Shown one piece after another: positions 1 to 8,694 of a stretch of 41,721 bases of DNA. How positions within the stretch are numbered: the stretch's first letter is position 1; the number at the start of each line of letters is the position of its first letter. This DNA is from Anaerolineae bacterium (GTDB lineage: Bacteria > Chloroflexota > Anaerolineae > JAFGEY01), in contig JAFGEY010000527.1 of NCBI GenBank assembly GCA_016931365.1, positions 1 through 41,721 of the forward strand. Direction: 5' to 3'. The position numbers were made by a program, and so were the translations under genes. The notes beneath the pieces are model-generated. The model made no database searches and was not told where the DNA came from. It was given only the letters and a program-made list of their open reading frames with translations.

Positions 1-57
1 AAGCACTGGAGCGAGCGCTGAACGGCAATCCTTTCTATCCGTCTTTTCTTCAGCCAC

Positions 58-1593
58 TTGCTGTGCCGTCAGGCTGAGCAGTTACTTGTGCGTTATGCTC
101 ATGCCCGTTTTGATCAGGTTGCTCTGGTGACCTATTCAACCGATGCCGCCATTGTCCGAGAGCTAAACTGCGTGCAGGATCGAGGGGCGCCTCCTATCGA
201 ATATGGAGCGGGTGTCTGGGATCCCAACCCGGCGCCAGACAATGCCTGGATATGGTGCTATGATCATCGCACGGGCAATGGGGGGTATACCGGGACGTAT
301 GACATCAGTCCGACCAGCGGTAGTCTCATGTATGCGATTGAGGATATGCAGGTCGTTGGGGAAAGAAATATTGCGGCGGCAATCAAGCAGGCGCTTGCTG
401 CCCTGAGTGCACAAAATGGACACATGGGCAGGTCGAATACAACAGGGGTCATTGTTTTGCTGACCGACGGCAGAGCCGACCAATATCCGGATGACGGCTG
501 TCAGAACGAGGATTTATGGCCCAGTGGGGGAGCGGCCGAAGACTGTGCAATATATTATGCCAATCTTGCTCGAGAAAACAACATCATCATTCACACGATC
601 GGCCATGGCAGACAAATAGATTCTCAATTGTTGCGCAAAATTGCTGACTCGACCGGTGGCTCATTCTTTTATGTGTCGGAGTATGACTATGAGCTTCTTG
701 ACCGAGTCTATTCTATGATCTGGCTTAATCCCAGCTGTCCTTATCCTGGTCGTCCAACCTTTTTCTCGGGTTTGAATTTGTTATCGGATTCCTGTCAAAC
801 TTTGAGTATTAGCCAGGCGGTGACACCGAGCACAGGGACCGGCCCCATGACGTTTACGATCTCGGTTAGCAGCACTGGCGAGTACAGTGCCACCGGAGTG
901 ACTGTCCAGAGTGTGATTCCTTACAACACGGTTTTTATCACTGCCAGTGGCAATTTTACGCCTGCCAATCCTGCGCCAGGGGAAATGATTACTTGGGATG
1001 TGGGCCCATACAATTCATATTTCTACGAACTGGAACCAGATGGAACTCCAGTCAGCGTGACGTTGATGCTCTCTCCGATGCTACCTCTACGCACATTTAC
1101 CAACACAGCCCAAGTTCACATTATGGGGCCGCGCTCTATGGATGCTTGGGCGGCTGTCGTTGTCACTCAGTCGGAACCGCTGTTGAGCGTTGTCAAAACG
1201 GTCGTACCGACAATTGTCAGCGGTAACCAACCGTTTACTTATACTATTGCGGTTCGCAACACCGGTGCTGCGGATGCGTTGTCCGTGCATATTTCCGACG
1301 CCTTGCCGATAGGCACATCGTTTGTAAGTGCCACTGGTTCTTTTTCACCATCCCATCCGGCAGGCGGAGAGACGATAGTCTGGGAGTTTGACAAACTGCC
1401 CAACAATGGCATATCGCTCACTGTGAGCATAGTCTTAACCACTGCGACGCCTCAAGAGACATCGTTGTTGGCCAATACGGCTACCGTGACCTGCACGCAC
1501 GGTGTAGCGGCATCCGGCAGTGTGACACTAAACGTGATCCCGCGTTGGCGGTATCTCTATTTGCCTGTTATCCTAAAGACAAGGATGCCCTAG
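58..1593 (+). CDS. VWA-domain surface protein with two DUF11 repeats, 5'-truncated and apparently frameshifted
   Basis: Residues 1-225 are the later part of a von Willebrand A domain: a core strand FDQVALVTYS near residue 18 and VIVLLTDGRAD near 131. The metal-site DxSxS strand that should precede them is absent. Two DUF11-type beta-sandwich repeats follow (about residues 250-370 and 380-495). The protein ends in YLYLPVILK plus a few residues, a hydrophobic tail I associate with secreted Chloroflexi proteins. The TTG at 58 is only the first usable start: an in-frame stop lies at 19-21, while the frame starting at 3 reads GNPFYPSFLQPLAV, which fits the missing VWA segment. Skipping one base near 69-72 joins the two frames as PLAV-RQAEQLLV. 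The true gene therefore starts left of the window and carries a one-base frameshift or a sequence error. Role inferred: extracellular adhesion or surface assembly. Confidence 0.8.
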   Translation: MLCRQAEQLLVRYAHARFDQVALVTYSTDAAIVRELNCVQDRGAPPIEYGAGVWDPNPAPDNAWIWCYDHRTGNGGYTGTYDISPTSGSLMYAIEDMQVVGERNIAAAIKQALAALSAQNGHMGRSNTTGVIVLLTDGRADQYPDDGCQNEDLWPSGGAAEDCAIYYANLARENNIIIHTIGHGRQIDSQLLRKIADSTGGSFFYVSEYDYELLDRVYSMIWLNPSCPYPGRPTFFSGLNLLSDSCQTLSISQAVTPSTGTGPMTFTISVSSTGEYSATGVTVQSVIPYNTVFITASGNFTPANPAPGEMITWDVGPYNSYFYELEPDGTPVSVTLMLSPMLPLRTFTNTAQVHIMGPRSMDAWAAVVVTQSEPLLSVVKTVVPTIVSGNQPFTYTIAVRNTGAADALSVHISDALPIGTSFVSATGSFSPSHPAGGETIVWEFDKLPNNGISLTVSIVLTTATPQETSLLANTATVTCTHGVAASGSVTLNVIPRWRYLYLPVILKTRMP

Positions 1594-1619
1594 TTCTAAG
1601 ATACTTTAAGGAGAAAAAC

Positions 1620-3236
1620 GTGACATTATATTCTTGGATTACTTCATCTCTGGTGCGCCATTTTCCGCGCACGCCCGTGCAGCCTTCTGTTCCGCTGCAC
1701 ATCGACGCGGCGCTGAACGAACGGCTCAGCTTTCAGGTGGTCCTGCGCCTGGAAGGCGAAGAGCGGCAGACCGTGCAGGTGCGCGCCGCCGGCCCCGCCG
1801 GCTGGTCGGTTCGCGTGCGGCGCGTCGGTTACGTGCCGGCGCCTCATTTCAACACCCCGCTCGAGCCCGACCCGCTGGATCGTGACGGCATTGGCTACAT
1901 TCCCGGTTACGTGCCCGACCCGCTGTTCGATGAAGACATGCTGCTCTTGCCGCAGGAAGAGACACACGCCTTTTGGATCAGCGTCGTCCCGGCCCCGGAC
2001 GCACAGCCCGGCTCATACGAAATTGCTGTAACCGTGCACCCGGAAATGGGCGATCCGCTCACGCACACGGTGGCGATGACATTGCACAATGTACGGCTTG
2101 CCAGGCGGCGCGATTTTCACATCACTCACTGGTTTTACGTCGACGCCTTGATCGACTGGTACCGCACCGATCTGTTCGACGAACGCTTTTGGGCCGTTTT
2201 GCCCCGCTACCTGCGCGACGTGGTCGAGCACGGGCAGGACACGCTCTATGTGCCGGTTTTTACCCCGCCGCTCGACGGCGTCAAGCGGCCCAGTCAGCTC
2301 TTGCACGTCACCCGGCTCGCTCCCGACGAGTACGCCTTTGACTGGCGCGACGTGAAACGCTACGTCAATTTGGCGCGAGACTGCGGGATCGACTATTTCG
2401 AGTGGTCGCACCTGTTTACCCAGTGGGGCGTGCGCCACGCACTGCGCATCTATGAAGGACAGGGGCGCGACGAGTCGCTGCTCTGGGAGCCGGAGACCGG
2501 GGCCACGTCGGAGACCTACCGCGCCTTTTTGAACCAGTTTCTGCCCGAGTTGTACGCCTTTTTGGAACAGGAAAACCTGCTCGATCGCTCCTACTTTCAC
2601 CTTTCCGACGAACCGCACGGCGAAGAGCACCTGGAAAATTACCGGCAGGCGCGCGTGCTGCTCCGTGAGTTGGCTCCGTGGATGACCGTAATGGACGCGC
2701 TGACCGAGATCGAGTTTGCACGACAAAAGGTAACGAATATGCCCATCCCCAGCATCCGCACCGCGCTCGACTTTGCGCGCGAGGGCATCCCGAGCTGGTG
2801 CTATTACTGCTGCGGCCCGCGCGGGCGCTACCTCAATCGGTTGCTCGACACGCCCCTGCCCAAGATCGCCATGCACGGGCTGCTCTTTTATCGCTGGCCT
2901 TTCGGGGGATTTTTGCACTGGGGCTACAACTATTGGTACGAGTCGCAGACGCGCAACATGATCGACCCCTTTACAGTGACCGATGGGCTGGCCTGGGGGC
3001 GCGGCTGGGCTTACGGCGACACCTTTGAGGTCTATCCGGGGCCGGACGGGCCGATCGATTCGATCCGCTGGGAGGTGTTTGGCGAAAGCCTGCAAGACTA
3101 CCAACTCTTGCAAGCGCTCGGCGTCGCCCGCGACGATCCGCGGCTGGCCGAAATAGCGAGTTTCACCGATTTTCCGAAAACCGAGGTCTGGCGACAAAAT
3201 TTGCGCGCCCGGCTTTTTGAATGTTGCACGAGATAA
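1620..3236 (+). CDS. DUF4091 / GH123-like glycoside hydrolase family protein
   Basis: 538 residues from a GTG start at 1620, chosen because AAGGAG lies at 1608-1613 with 6-nt spacing; the open frame reaches further upstream but would overlap the preceding gene. The N-terminal 170 residues form a beta-sandwich (LNERLSFQVVLRL), followed by a TIM-barrel-like region. The signature is FHLSDEP with the acidic pair Asp330-Glu331, the position occupied by the catalytic Asp-Glu pair in GH123 N-acetylgalactosaminidases and DUF4091 relatives. No signal peptide is visible, so a cytoplasmic role is likely. Substrate unknown; an amino-sugar glycoside is a family-based guess. It is followed at 14 nt by an M24 peptidase gene, probably co-transcribed. 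Confidence 0.82.
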   Translation: MTLYSWITSSLVRHFPRTPVQPSVPLHIDAALNERLSFQVVLRLEGEERQTVQVRAAGPAGWSVRVRRVGYVPAPHFNTPLEPDPLDRDGIGYIPGYVPDPLFDEDMLLLPQEETHAFWISVVPAPDAQPGSYEIAVTVHPEMGDPLTHTVAMTLHNVRLARRRDFHITHWFYVDALIDWYRTDLFDERFWAVLPRYLRDVVEHGQDTLYVPVFTPPLDGVKRPSQLLHVTRLAPDEYAFDWRDVKRYVNLARDCGIDYFEWSHLFTQWGVRHALRIYEGQGRDESLLWEPETGATSETYRAFLNQFLPELYAFLEQENLLDRSYFHLSDEPHGEEHLENYRQARVLLRELAPWMTVMDALTEIEFARQKVTNMPIPSIRTALDFAREGIPSWCYYCCGPRGRYLNRLLDTPLPKIAMHGLLFYRWPFGGFLHWGYNYWYESQTRNMIDPFTVTDGLAWGRGWAYGDTFEVYPGPDGPIDSIRWEVFGESLQDYQLLQALGVARDDPRLAEIASFTDFPKTEVWRQNLRARLFECCTR

Positions 3237-3250
3237 GGGGAAAATTCAGG

Positions 3251-4513
3251 ATGGTTTACGACACGGAATCGTATCGCACCAAGATTCTGCCCCTCCGCCG
3301 ACGCGCCGATGTGATTAACGGCTGGTTGAAGGAACGGTTGGATACGGTGTTGCCCGAGGTGATGCGCCGCGAGGGGGTTGACATGTGGATTGTCGCCGCG
3401 CGTGAGTACAATGAAGACCCGGTGATTATGTCGCTGCTGCCCGCTCCAGCGATGTCGGCACGGCGGCGGACGATCCTGGTCTTCACTCTCCAGCCCGATA
3501 GCGCGGTCGAGCGATTGACGCTGGATCGTTACGGACACGGCGAGTTTTATGCCCGCGCCTGGGATCCCGACCAGGAAGACCAGTTCGACTGTCTGTCGCG
3601 GATTGTGCGCGAGCGCGATCCGGCGACGATCGGCCTCAACGTCTGCCCGGATTCGGCCTTTGGCGATGGCCTGACCCACAGCGAGCACGAACGGATCGTC
3701 GCCGCGTTAGGCGAATACGCTTCCCGCGTGCGCGGCGCGGGGCGTCTGTGCGTCGGCTGGCTGGAGCGCCGCATCGATGCCCAATTGACCGCCTACGGCG
3801 GCATCGTCGAGATCGGTCACGCACTCATCGCCGAAGCCTTTTCGAGCCGAGTGATCCATCCCGGCATGACCACCACCGACGACGTGGTGTGGTGGATGCG
3901 CCAGAGAATGCTCGACCTCGGCGTGCAGGCCTGGTTCCAGCCCGACGTCGAGATCCAGGCTGTGGGCCAAACCGATGATGTGCAAGGTGGCCGAACGCTG
4001 ATCCAACCCGGCGACCTGCTGCACTGCGATGTCGGGTTTTATTACCTCGGCCTGGCGACCGATCAGCAGCAGAACGCTTATGTGCTTAAACCCTCCGAAC
4101 TCGACGCGCCGGCCGGCCTCAAAGCCGCGCTGGCGCAGGGCAACCGCCTGCAAGATATTTTGTGCCAGGAAATGCAAGCCGGGCGGACGGGCAACCAAGT
4201 GCTTAAATCGGCGCTGGATCGCGCGCGCGGCGAGGGGCTGACCCCGGCGATCTATACCCATCCGCTCGGCACGCACGGCCACGCCGCCGGCCCCACGATC
4301 GGTCTATGGGATCGGCAAGAGGGCGTGCCCGGCGCAGGCGATTACGAGTTGTTCGACCACACCTGCTACGCGATCGAGTTGAACGTCAAAGCGCCGGTAC
4401 CCGAGTGGGGCGGCCAGGTGGTCAAGATGGCCCTTGAGGAAGATGCGGCGCTGGTCGATGGGCAGGCGCGTTGGCTTTCCGGGCGGCAGACCAAGCTTCA
4501 CCTCATCGTGTAA
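3251..4513 (+). CDS. M24 family metallopeptidase (Xaa-Pro aminopeptidase-like)
   Basis: 420 residues in the pita-bread peptidase fold. All five metal-ligand positions of the M24 family can be seen: Asp260 (LLHCDVG), Asp271 (LATDQQ), His342 (LGTHGH), Glu376 (YAIELN) and a Glu at 396/397 (MALEED). The protein should therefore be a dinuclear-metal peptidase, probably cleaving X-Pro bonds of peptides in the cytoplasm, although creatinase-like non-peptidase members share the fold. ATG 3251 is preferred over ATG 3221 because AAGGGG at 3235-3240 is placed for it and the upstream choice would overlap the previous gene. The stop codon lies inside the first repeat of the regulatory site at 4508-4536, and a strong terminator follows at 4632. 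Confidence 0.88.
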   Translation: MVYDTESYRTKILPLRRRADVINGWLKERLDTVLPEVMRREGVDMWIVAAREYNEDPVIMSLLPAPAMSARRRTILVFTLQPDSAVERLTLDRYGHGEFYARAWDPDQEDQFDCLSRIVRERDPATIGLNVCPDSAFGDGLTHSEHERIVAALGEYASRVRGAGRLCVGWLERRIDAQLTAYGGIVEIGHALIAEAFSSRVIHPGMTTTDDVVWWMRQRMLDLGVQAWFQPDVEIQAVGQTDDVQGGRTLIQPGDLLHCDVGFYYLGLATDQQQNAYVLKPSELDAPAGLKAALAQGNRLQDILCQEMQAGRTGNQVLKSALDRARGEGLTPAIYTHPLGTHGHAAGPTIGLWDRQEGVPGAGDYELFDHTCYAIELNVKAPVPEWGGQVVKMALEEDAALVDGQARWLSGRQTKLHLIV

Positions 4514-4564
4514 CGTTTCTGTAATGATTTCGTAATCACGCGTCGAGACAACGTGTGATATGAT
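4508..4564 (+). promoter_or_regulatory. Triple 11-bp-period direct repeat plus extended -10 promoter, copy 1
   Basis: Three 7-bp repeats sit at exact 11-bp period: GTGTAAC (4508-4514), CTGTAAT (4519-4525), TCGTAAT (4530-4536). An extended -10, TGATATGAT (4556-4564), begins its hexamer 29 bp after the start of the third repeat. There is no good -35. The 7+4 arrangement is that of PhoB/OmpR-family sites such as the pho box. The same layout occurs at 12434 and 15057. It should drive the cohesin/dockerin gene at 4683 through a leader of roughly 110 nt. Confidence 0.7.
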
Positions 4565-4631
4565 GTGAGCACAATTCAATTTCACAGGCGATTCGTTTTG
4601 TTGTACCCCGTCGTGTGATAAAAACGCTTAA

Positions 4632-4664
4632 GGGGGGGAATCCAGGGATTCTCCCCCTTTTTTT
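4632..4664 (+). terminator. Rho-independent terminator in the leader of the 4683 gene
   Basis: An 11-bp stem (GGGGGGGAATC / GATTCTCCCCC, one G-U pair), loop CAGG, then seven T. It can terminate the peptidase transcript. It also lies downstream of the promoter at 4508-4564 and 19 nt before the next start codon, so it may act as an attenuator for the cohesin gene. Confidence 0.85.
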
Positions 4665-4682
4665 ATTCAAGGATGGACTCGG

Positions 4683-5792
4683 TTGGACAAGCGCCAAAAA
4701 CTGGGGAAACACTATTTAGGTTGGTTCGTGTGCATCGGGGTGATTGTATTTTTTCTGTTGACCGCCCAAACCCGACCCTCTCAGGCCGATGCTTTGACGT
4801 CCACCCCGACCGCCACATTGACGATGACCCCATCTCCCTCTGTGGCAGTGACGGCAACGGTCACAGCGACGATTTCACCTGCCCGTGAGGGCAAAGCTTC
4901 GTTGAAGGTTGGTGACGCCGTGCTGCCCGTTCAGGGCACAAAACGCGTTCAGATCTTTGTGGCTTTGCGAAATGTACAGCCTGGGATTTGCGGTTTGGTT
5001 CTGCACCTGACCTTTGATCCTGCCGTCGTCCAGATTGTCGACGCTGATGGCAATGCCGAGAACGGCGTCCAGATCGAAACCGATGTGGCATGGTTTGGGG
5101 GGCAGGTCGAGTCTAATCAGATCGACAATGAGACCGGCAGCATTCAACTGACGGTGAGCCAAACCGATTGTATGCCTCTGATCGATACAGGTGGCTGGCG
5201 CAAAGTCGCAGCTATCGATTGGCAAGGGTTGGTTGAGGGCGAGTTTGCGCTTGGCGCAGGGACGGCGACCGAATTCATCTTGAGCGATGGCACACGAACG
5301 TCGCCCAATGAGGTCGGTGCGGGCACCGTGTCCGTTCGCTCCCAGGGGCAGATTCAAGGCGGCGTTTTTTTGCAGGGACAGACTGTTCATCAAGGAGCGG
5401 AGATTGTGGCGACCTTGTCTTCTGGGCCTGGCGATCGGGCGATCACAGCCAACGACGGCACTTTTTTGCTCCCGGCCTCACAAGGGGAGGGATTTTACAC
5501 CCTCGTTGCCTCTCATCCGGGGTATCTTGCCGCCCAAAGTTCGACCCCCGTGCAGGTCACGTTGGGGCGCAGTGTGACCGTCGCGCCAGTGACGCTTCTC
5601 GGCGGCGATGTCAACGGTGATGGGCGCATCGATGTGCGCGATCTGGCCTTTGTCGCCTGGCATTTCGAGCAATACGATGCCGCGGCCGATATCAACAGCG
5701 ACGGGCAGGTCGATATTTTGGATTTGACGATCACGGCAGGCAATTACGGACAGCAAGGGCCAACGCTGTGGGTTATTTCGGATAGCCGTTAA
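4683..5792 (+). CDS. Secreted cohesin - X module - dockerin protein
   Basis: 369 residues from TTG 4683, preceded by AAGGA at 4669-4673. Order of parts: N-terminal signal or anchor helix (about residues 10-30), Thr/Pro-rich stretch (39-66), a divergent cohesin (70-215, with CGLVLHLTFDPAVVQIVDADG), a carboxypeptidase-regulatory-like beta-sandwich (220-300) and a type I dockerin from about residue 307, whose two calcium loops read DVNGDGRIDVRD and DINSDGQVDILD. Cohesins bind dockerins of partner proteins; here both halves are on one chain, so it could bridge two partners or polymerise. The next gene follows after 27 nt and is probably in the same operon. No catalytic domain is visible. Confidence 0.85.
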   Translation: MDKRQKLGKHYLGWFVCIGVIVFFLLTAQTRPSQADALTSTPTATLTMTPSPSVAVTATVTATISPAREGKASLKVGDAVLPVQGTKRVQIFVALRNVQPGICGLVLHLTFDPAVVQIVDADGNAENGVQIETDVAWFGGQVESNQIDNETGSIQLTVSQTDCMPLIDTGGWRKVAAIDWQGLVEGEFALGAGTATEFILSDGTRTSPNEVGAGTVSVRSQGQIQGGVFLQGQTVHQGAEIVATLSSGPGDRAITANDGTFLLPASQGEGFYTLVASHPGYLAAQSSTPVQVTLGRSVTVAPVTLLGGDVNGDGRIDVRDLAFVAWHFEQYDAAADINSDGQVDILDLTITAGNYGQQGPTLWVISDSR

Positions 5793-5819
5793 GATTTTAC
5801 TTTTTCCAGGAGGTGTCAA

Positions 5820-8336
5820 GTGAAGGGATTCAAACTGGTTTATGCACTTTTGGTGATGGTCTTGTCGATCTCTGTGCTGTCCTGGCCGGCGGTAGCACAG
5901 GGGCCGGCGACGGTTGGCCTGCAAGTGCTACATACTCCGGTGCAAGTGGGTGACACGATCAATGTCGACATTCGCATCGGCAATGTCAGCGATCTATATG
6001 CCGCCGAGGTTCATTTGACCTTTGATACGGCGCTGCTCCAGGTGCTCGACGACGATGACGCGCAGGCCGGCGTGCAGATTTTGCCCGGCAGTCTGTTCCC
6101 ATCGACGCGTCCCAGTTATGTGGCGCAAAACCGGGCCGATCAGACTGCCGGCACGGCCGATTTTGCGATGACGATGCTCGATCCGGCGACGCCAGTCAGC
6201 GGCGCCGGTACGCTGGCGACGGTTCGTTTTTCGGCCAAGCAGGCTGGGACGGCAATCCTGCAATGGACGATGGTCAAACTCGCCAACCAGGCGGGAATGA
6301 GCATCGCTCACACCGCTCAAGACTGCCAAATCTTGATCTCGCCGCCGTCGACGGTCGCACCCAAGCCGTCGCCCGCCAATTGCACCGATCTGATCGACAA
6401 CGGTGGGTTTGAGCAGACGCGCACGTGGAGAATGCCGGTTACGCCGCACAAGGCCGATTATTCGACCGCTGACCGGTATGCCGGGGCGCGTTCGGTCCGG
6501 CTGGGCATCGAGCCAGGTGCGCCCGATGTGTACAGCCACTCATCGGCCTATCAGCACATTCACGTGCCGGCCAATGCGACCAGCGTCACGCTCACTTTTT
6601 GGGCCAGGCGTTTTACGCAGGAAACGGTCAAGGCTCAGGCCGACGCAGTCGATGTGTACGATCCCGCGCAGGTGATACAAGAGACGATGGACTGGACGCT
6701 CAAGAGCGACCGCGCGCAGGAAGACTGGCAAGAAGTGCTGATCTTGCAGGATGGATGCTATAACTGGTTGGCGACGTTGTTGCGCGGGCGCAGCAATGAT
6801 GGCGCCTGGGTGCAGTACAGCTATGATGTTTCGGCCTTTGCCGGGCAAAACATTGTGGTCTATTTTAACGTGATCAACAATGGCGTCGGCGAGCGGCGGA
6901 CATGGATGTACGTGGACGAGGTTCGCGTCGATGCGTGCTATGGAACGACACCCTGTGCCGAGCAGGTCAAGAACAAGAGTTTCGAGTGGACCGGCGCGTG
7001 GACGCTCGCCAACACCCCGCGCCCGGCCAACTATACCACCGATGCCGCCTATGACGGCGTGCGCGCGATGCGCCTGGGCGTTACCCCATCGACATGGGAT
7101 GCCTACAGCCATTCTTCAGCGTACCAGCGCATCTCGATCCCGGCTGGCGCGACCAGCCCGACGCTCTCTTTTTGGTACAAAGCATATACAGAGGATACGG
7201 TTCGTACGACGTGGAAGGCCGAAGATGGCCTGGGCTATGAGCCTGCCGAGGTCATCTCGGGAAAAGAGATGGAACGCAAATGCTGCGGCGAGGTGGACTG
7301 GCAGGAAATGCTGCTGCTCGACACCAGCTATCGTCTCTTGAGTGGCGGTGTGGTTTTACGTCAAAATCGCAATGACGGCGCTTGGACGCGCGTGACCTAT
7401 GACCTCTCGCCTTACAAGGGGACGGACATTGTGCTCTATTTCAATGTCATCAACGATGGCAACGGCAAGCGCACCTGGATGTACGTCGATGATGTTTCGG
7501 TCAACCTGTGCGGCCAGCAGGTACGTTTTGATCCGCCAGCGACGACGACAACCGTCGGCAATACCTTTGTGGTTAACGTGCGCGCCGAGCAGGTCGGCAA
7601 CTTGTACGGCATAGATGCGACGGTGCGCTTTGACCCGGCGTTGCTGGAAGTGACTTCGGTCGCGGCAGGCAACTGGTGGTCGTCGTTGAATCCCTATATA
7701 GTAGCCACGAACATCGAGAATGTCAGTGGCGGAGTGCGCTATGCCGCTTCGCTCACCAGCCCCACACCGGCGCTGAACGGCAGCGGCAACCTGATCGCGA
7801 TCACCTTCAAGGCCAAAACGCAAGGCAGCACACCGCTCTGGTTCTCGGCGCTCAAACTGGTCGATGCCGGGGCGCAGGTCATCCCGGCGGGACACGCCGA
7901 CGGTCAGGTAACGGTCAGCAGTGCTCAAACCGCGGCCACGCTGACCGGCCTAGTTCAACTCGAAGGGCGTACCAGCTATAGCGGTGTCGTCGTCCAGATC
8001 GACGGCGGCGCGACAGTGACCACCACTGCGGACGGCAGGTACACGTTTGCTACGGCAGCGGGCCAGCACACATTGACCTTTGCCCGCCCGTCTTACCTCG
8101 GCAGGTCGATGACCGCTCAAGGTACGGCGGGCAGCACGGTGACGCTGCCCACCGTGACCCTGCTCGGCGGCAATGTCAATGGCGATAACTGCATCGACAT
8201 TCTCGACCTGGCGGCGGTGGCTTCGCAGTTCAATTCCACAACTCCCACGCCGGCCACAACCGACATCAACGGCGATGGGTTGGTGGACATTGTCGATGTG
8301 GTGCTGGTGGCCAAGAATTTCGGCACGTGTAAGTAA
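5820..8336 (+). CDS. Secreted cohesin - two jelly-roll modules - cohesin - X module - dockerin protein
   Basis: 838 residues from GTG 5820 with AGGAGGTG at 5808-5815. A signal peptide ends near AVAQ (about residue 28). Cohesin 1 spans about 30-175 (LYAAEVHLTFDTALLQVLDDDD). Two clearly homologous modules of about 185 residues follow (about 187-372 and 378-563), each starting with NGGFE or NKSFEW and ending in RTWMYVDEV/RTWMYVDDV; these resemble galactose-binding-like or MAM-like jelly rolls. Cohesin 2 covers about 565-700, an X-type beta-sandwich about 702-778, and a dockerin about 782-835. The first dockerin loop has Asn in place of the first Asp (GGNVNGDNCID). With two cohesins this is the branching or scaffolding member of the set. 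Ligand of the jelly rolls unknown, probably glycan. Confidence 0.87.
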   Translation: MKGFKLVYALLVMVLSISVLSWPAVAQGPATVGLQVLHTPVQVGDTINVDIRIGNVSDLYAAEVHLTFDTALLQVLDDDDAQAGVQILPGSLFPSTRPSYVAQNRADQTAGTADFAMTMLDPATPVSGAGTLATVRFSAKQAGTAILQWTMVKLANQAGMSIAHTAQDCQILISPPSTVAPKPSPANCTDLIDNGGFEQTRTWRMPVTPHKADYSTADRYAGARSVRLGIEPGAPDVYSHSSAYQHIHVPANATSVTLTFWARRFTQETVKAQADAVDVYDPAQVIQETMDWTLKSDRAQEDWQEVLILQDGCYNWLATLLRGRSNDGAWVQYSYDVSAFAGQNIVVYFNVINNGVGERRTWMYVDEVRVDACYGTTPCAEQVKNKSFEWTGAWTLANTPRPANYTTDAAYDGVRAMRLGVTPSTWDAYSHSSAYQRISIPAGATSPTLSFWYKAYTEDTVRTTWKAEDGLGYEPAEVISGKEMERKCCGEVDWQEMLLLDTSYRLLSGGVVLRQNRNDGAWTRVTYDLSPYKGTDIVLYFNVINDGNGKRTWMYVDDVSVNLCGQQVRFDPPATTTTVGNTFVVNVRAEQVGNLYGIDATVRFDPALLEVTSVAAGNWWSSLNPYIVATNIENVSGGVRYAASLTSPTPALNGSGNLIAITFKAKTQGSTPLWFSALKLVDAGAQVIPAGHADGQVTVSSAQTAATLTGLVQLEGRTSYSGVVVQIDGGATVTTTADGRYTFATAAGQHTLTFARPSYLGRSMTAQGTAGSTVTLPTVTLLGGNVNGDNCIDILDLAAVASQFNSTTPTPATTDINGDGLVDIVDVVLVAKNFGTCK

Positions 8337-8359
8337 TTCGGCGCTCAAGAATCTGGATC

Positions 8360-8460
8360 AGCCACAGAGCACACAGAGAACACTGAGCAATAAATTATCA
8401 CAAGAATCGTCAAATATCTGGAAAAGCACAAAAGCTCTGATCTCTCGGTGCCCTCTGGCT
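8360..8460. repeat. Long imperfect inverted repeat (CACAGAG-type hairpin)
   Basis: The arm at 8360-8388 (AGCCACAGAGCACACAGAG...) pairs imperfectly with 8433-8460 (...CTCGGTGCCCTCTGGCT), leaving about a 44-nt loop. CACAGAG-rich hairpins of this type recur in intergenic DNA of environmental bacteria, from memory. No T-run follows, so it is not a typical terminator. It occupies the left part of the 358-bp gap between two cohesin genes. Confidence 0.55.
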
Positions 8461-8581
8461 ACAAATGGGCTCAAGTAGCTTTGTAGAAAGATATTGGGGC
8501 GGGAAAGGAGGGTGTCACAGACGCGATTTCTCGTAACCCAACTCAAGTTTGAATGATTTCGTATTTTATCATCAACATATA

Positions 8582-8688
8582 GGGTCTATTCCGCAAGATC
8601 GTTGCTTGTGCAATGGAAACCATTGTCTGTGCAAGAATCTTTCCGAGCGGTCAAGCCCTGTTCAATTCCGATTGATTCGGGATAGGAG
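8582..8688 (+). repeat. MITE-like dispersed repeat, copy A
   Basis: Begins with TCTATTCC and ends GGGATAGG. Shared blocks with copy C are CAAGATCGTTGCTT, GCAAGAAT and CCTGTTCARTTCCGATT. Copy A has an extra internal hairpin (CAATGG...CCATTG). Its right end, GGGATAGGAGG, runs into the Shine-Dalgarno of the gene at 8695. No transposase is present, so any mobility would be in trans. Confidence 0.72.
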
Positions 8689-8694
8689 GTTTCC

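Noticed and set aside
2013..3197. Minus-strand open frame of 394 codons opposite the DUF4091 gene
   Set aside because: No recognisable motif or ribosome site; a shadow of the plus-strand gene.
4571..4631. Leader upstream of the terminator considered as a known riboswitch
   Set aside because: I recognise no conserved aptamer core; only a possible attenuator is supported.
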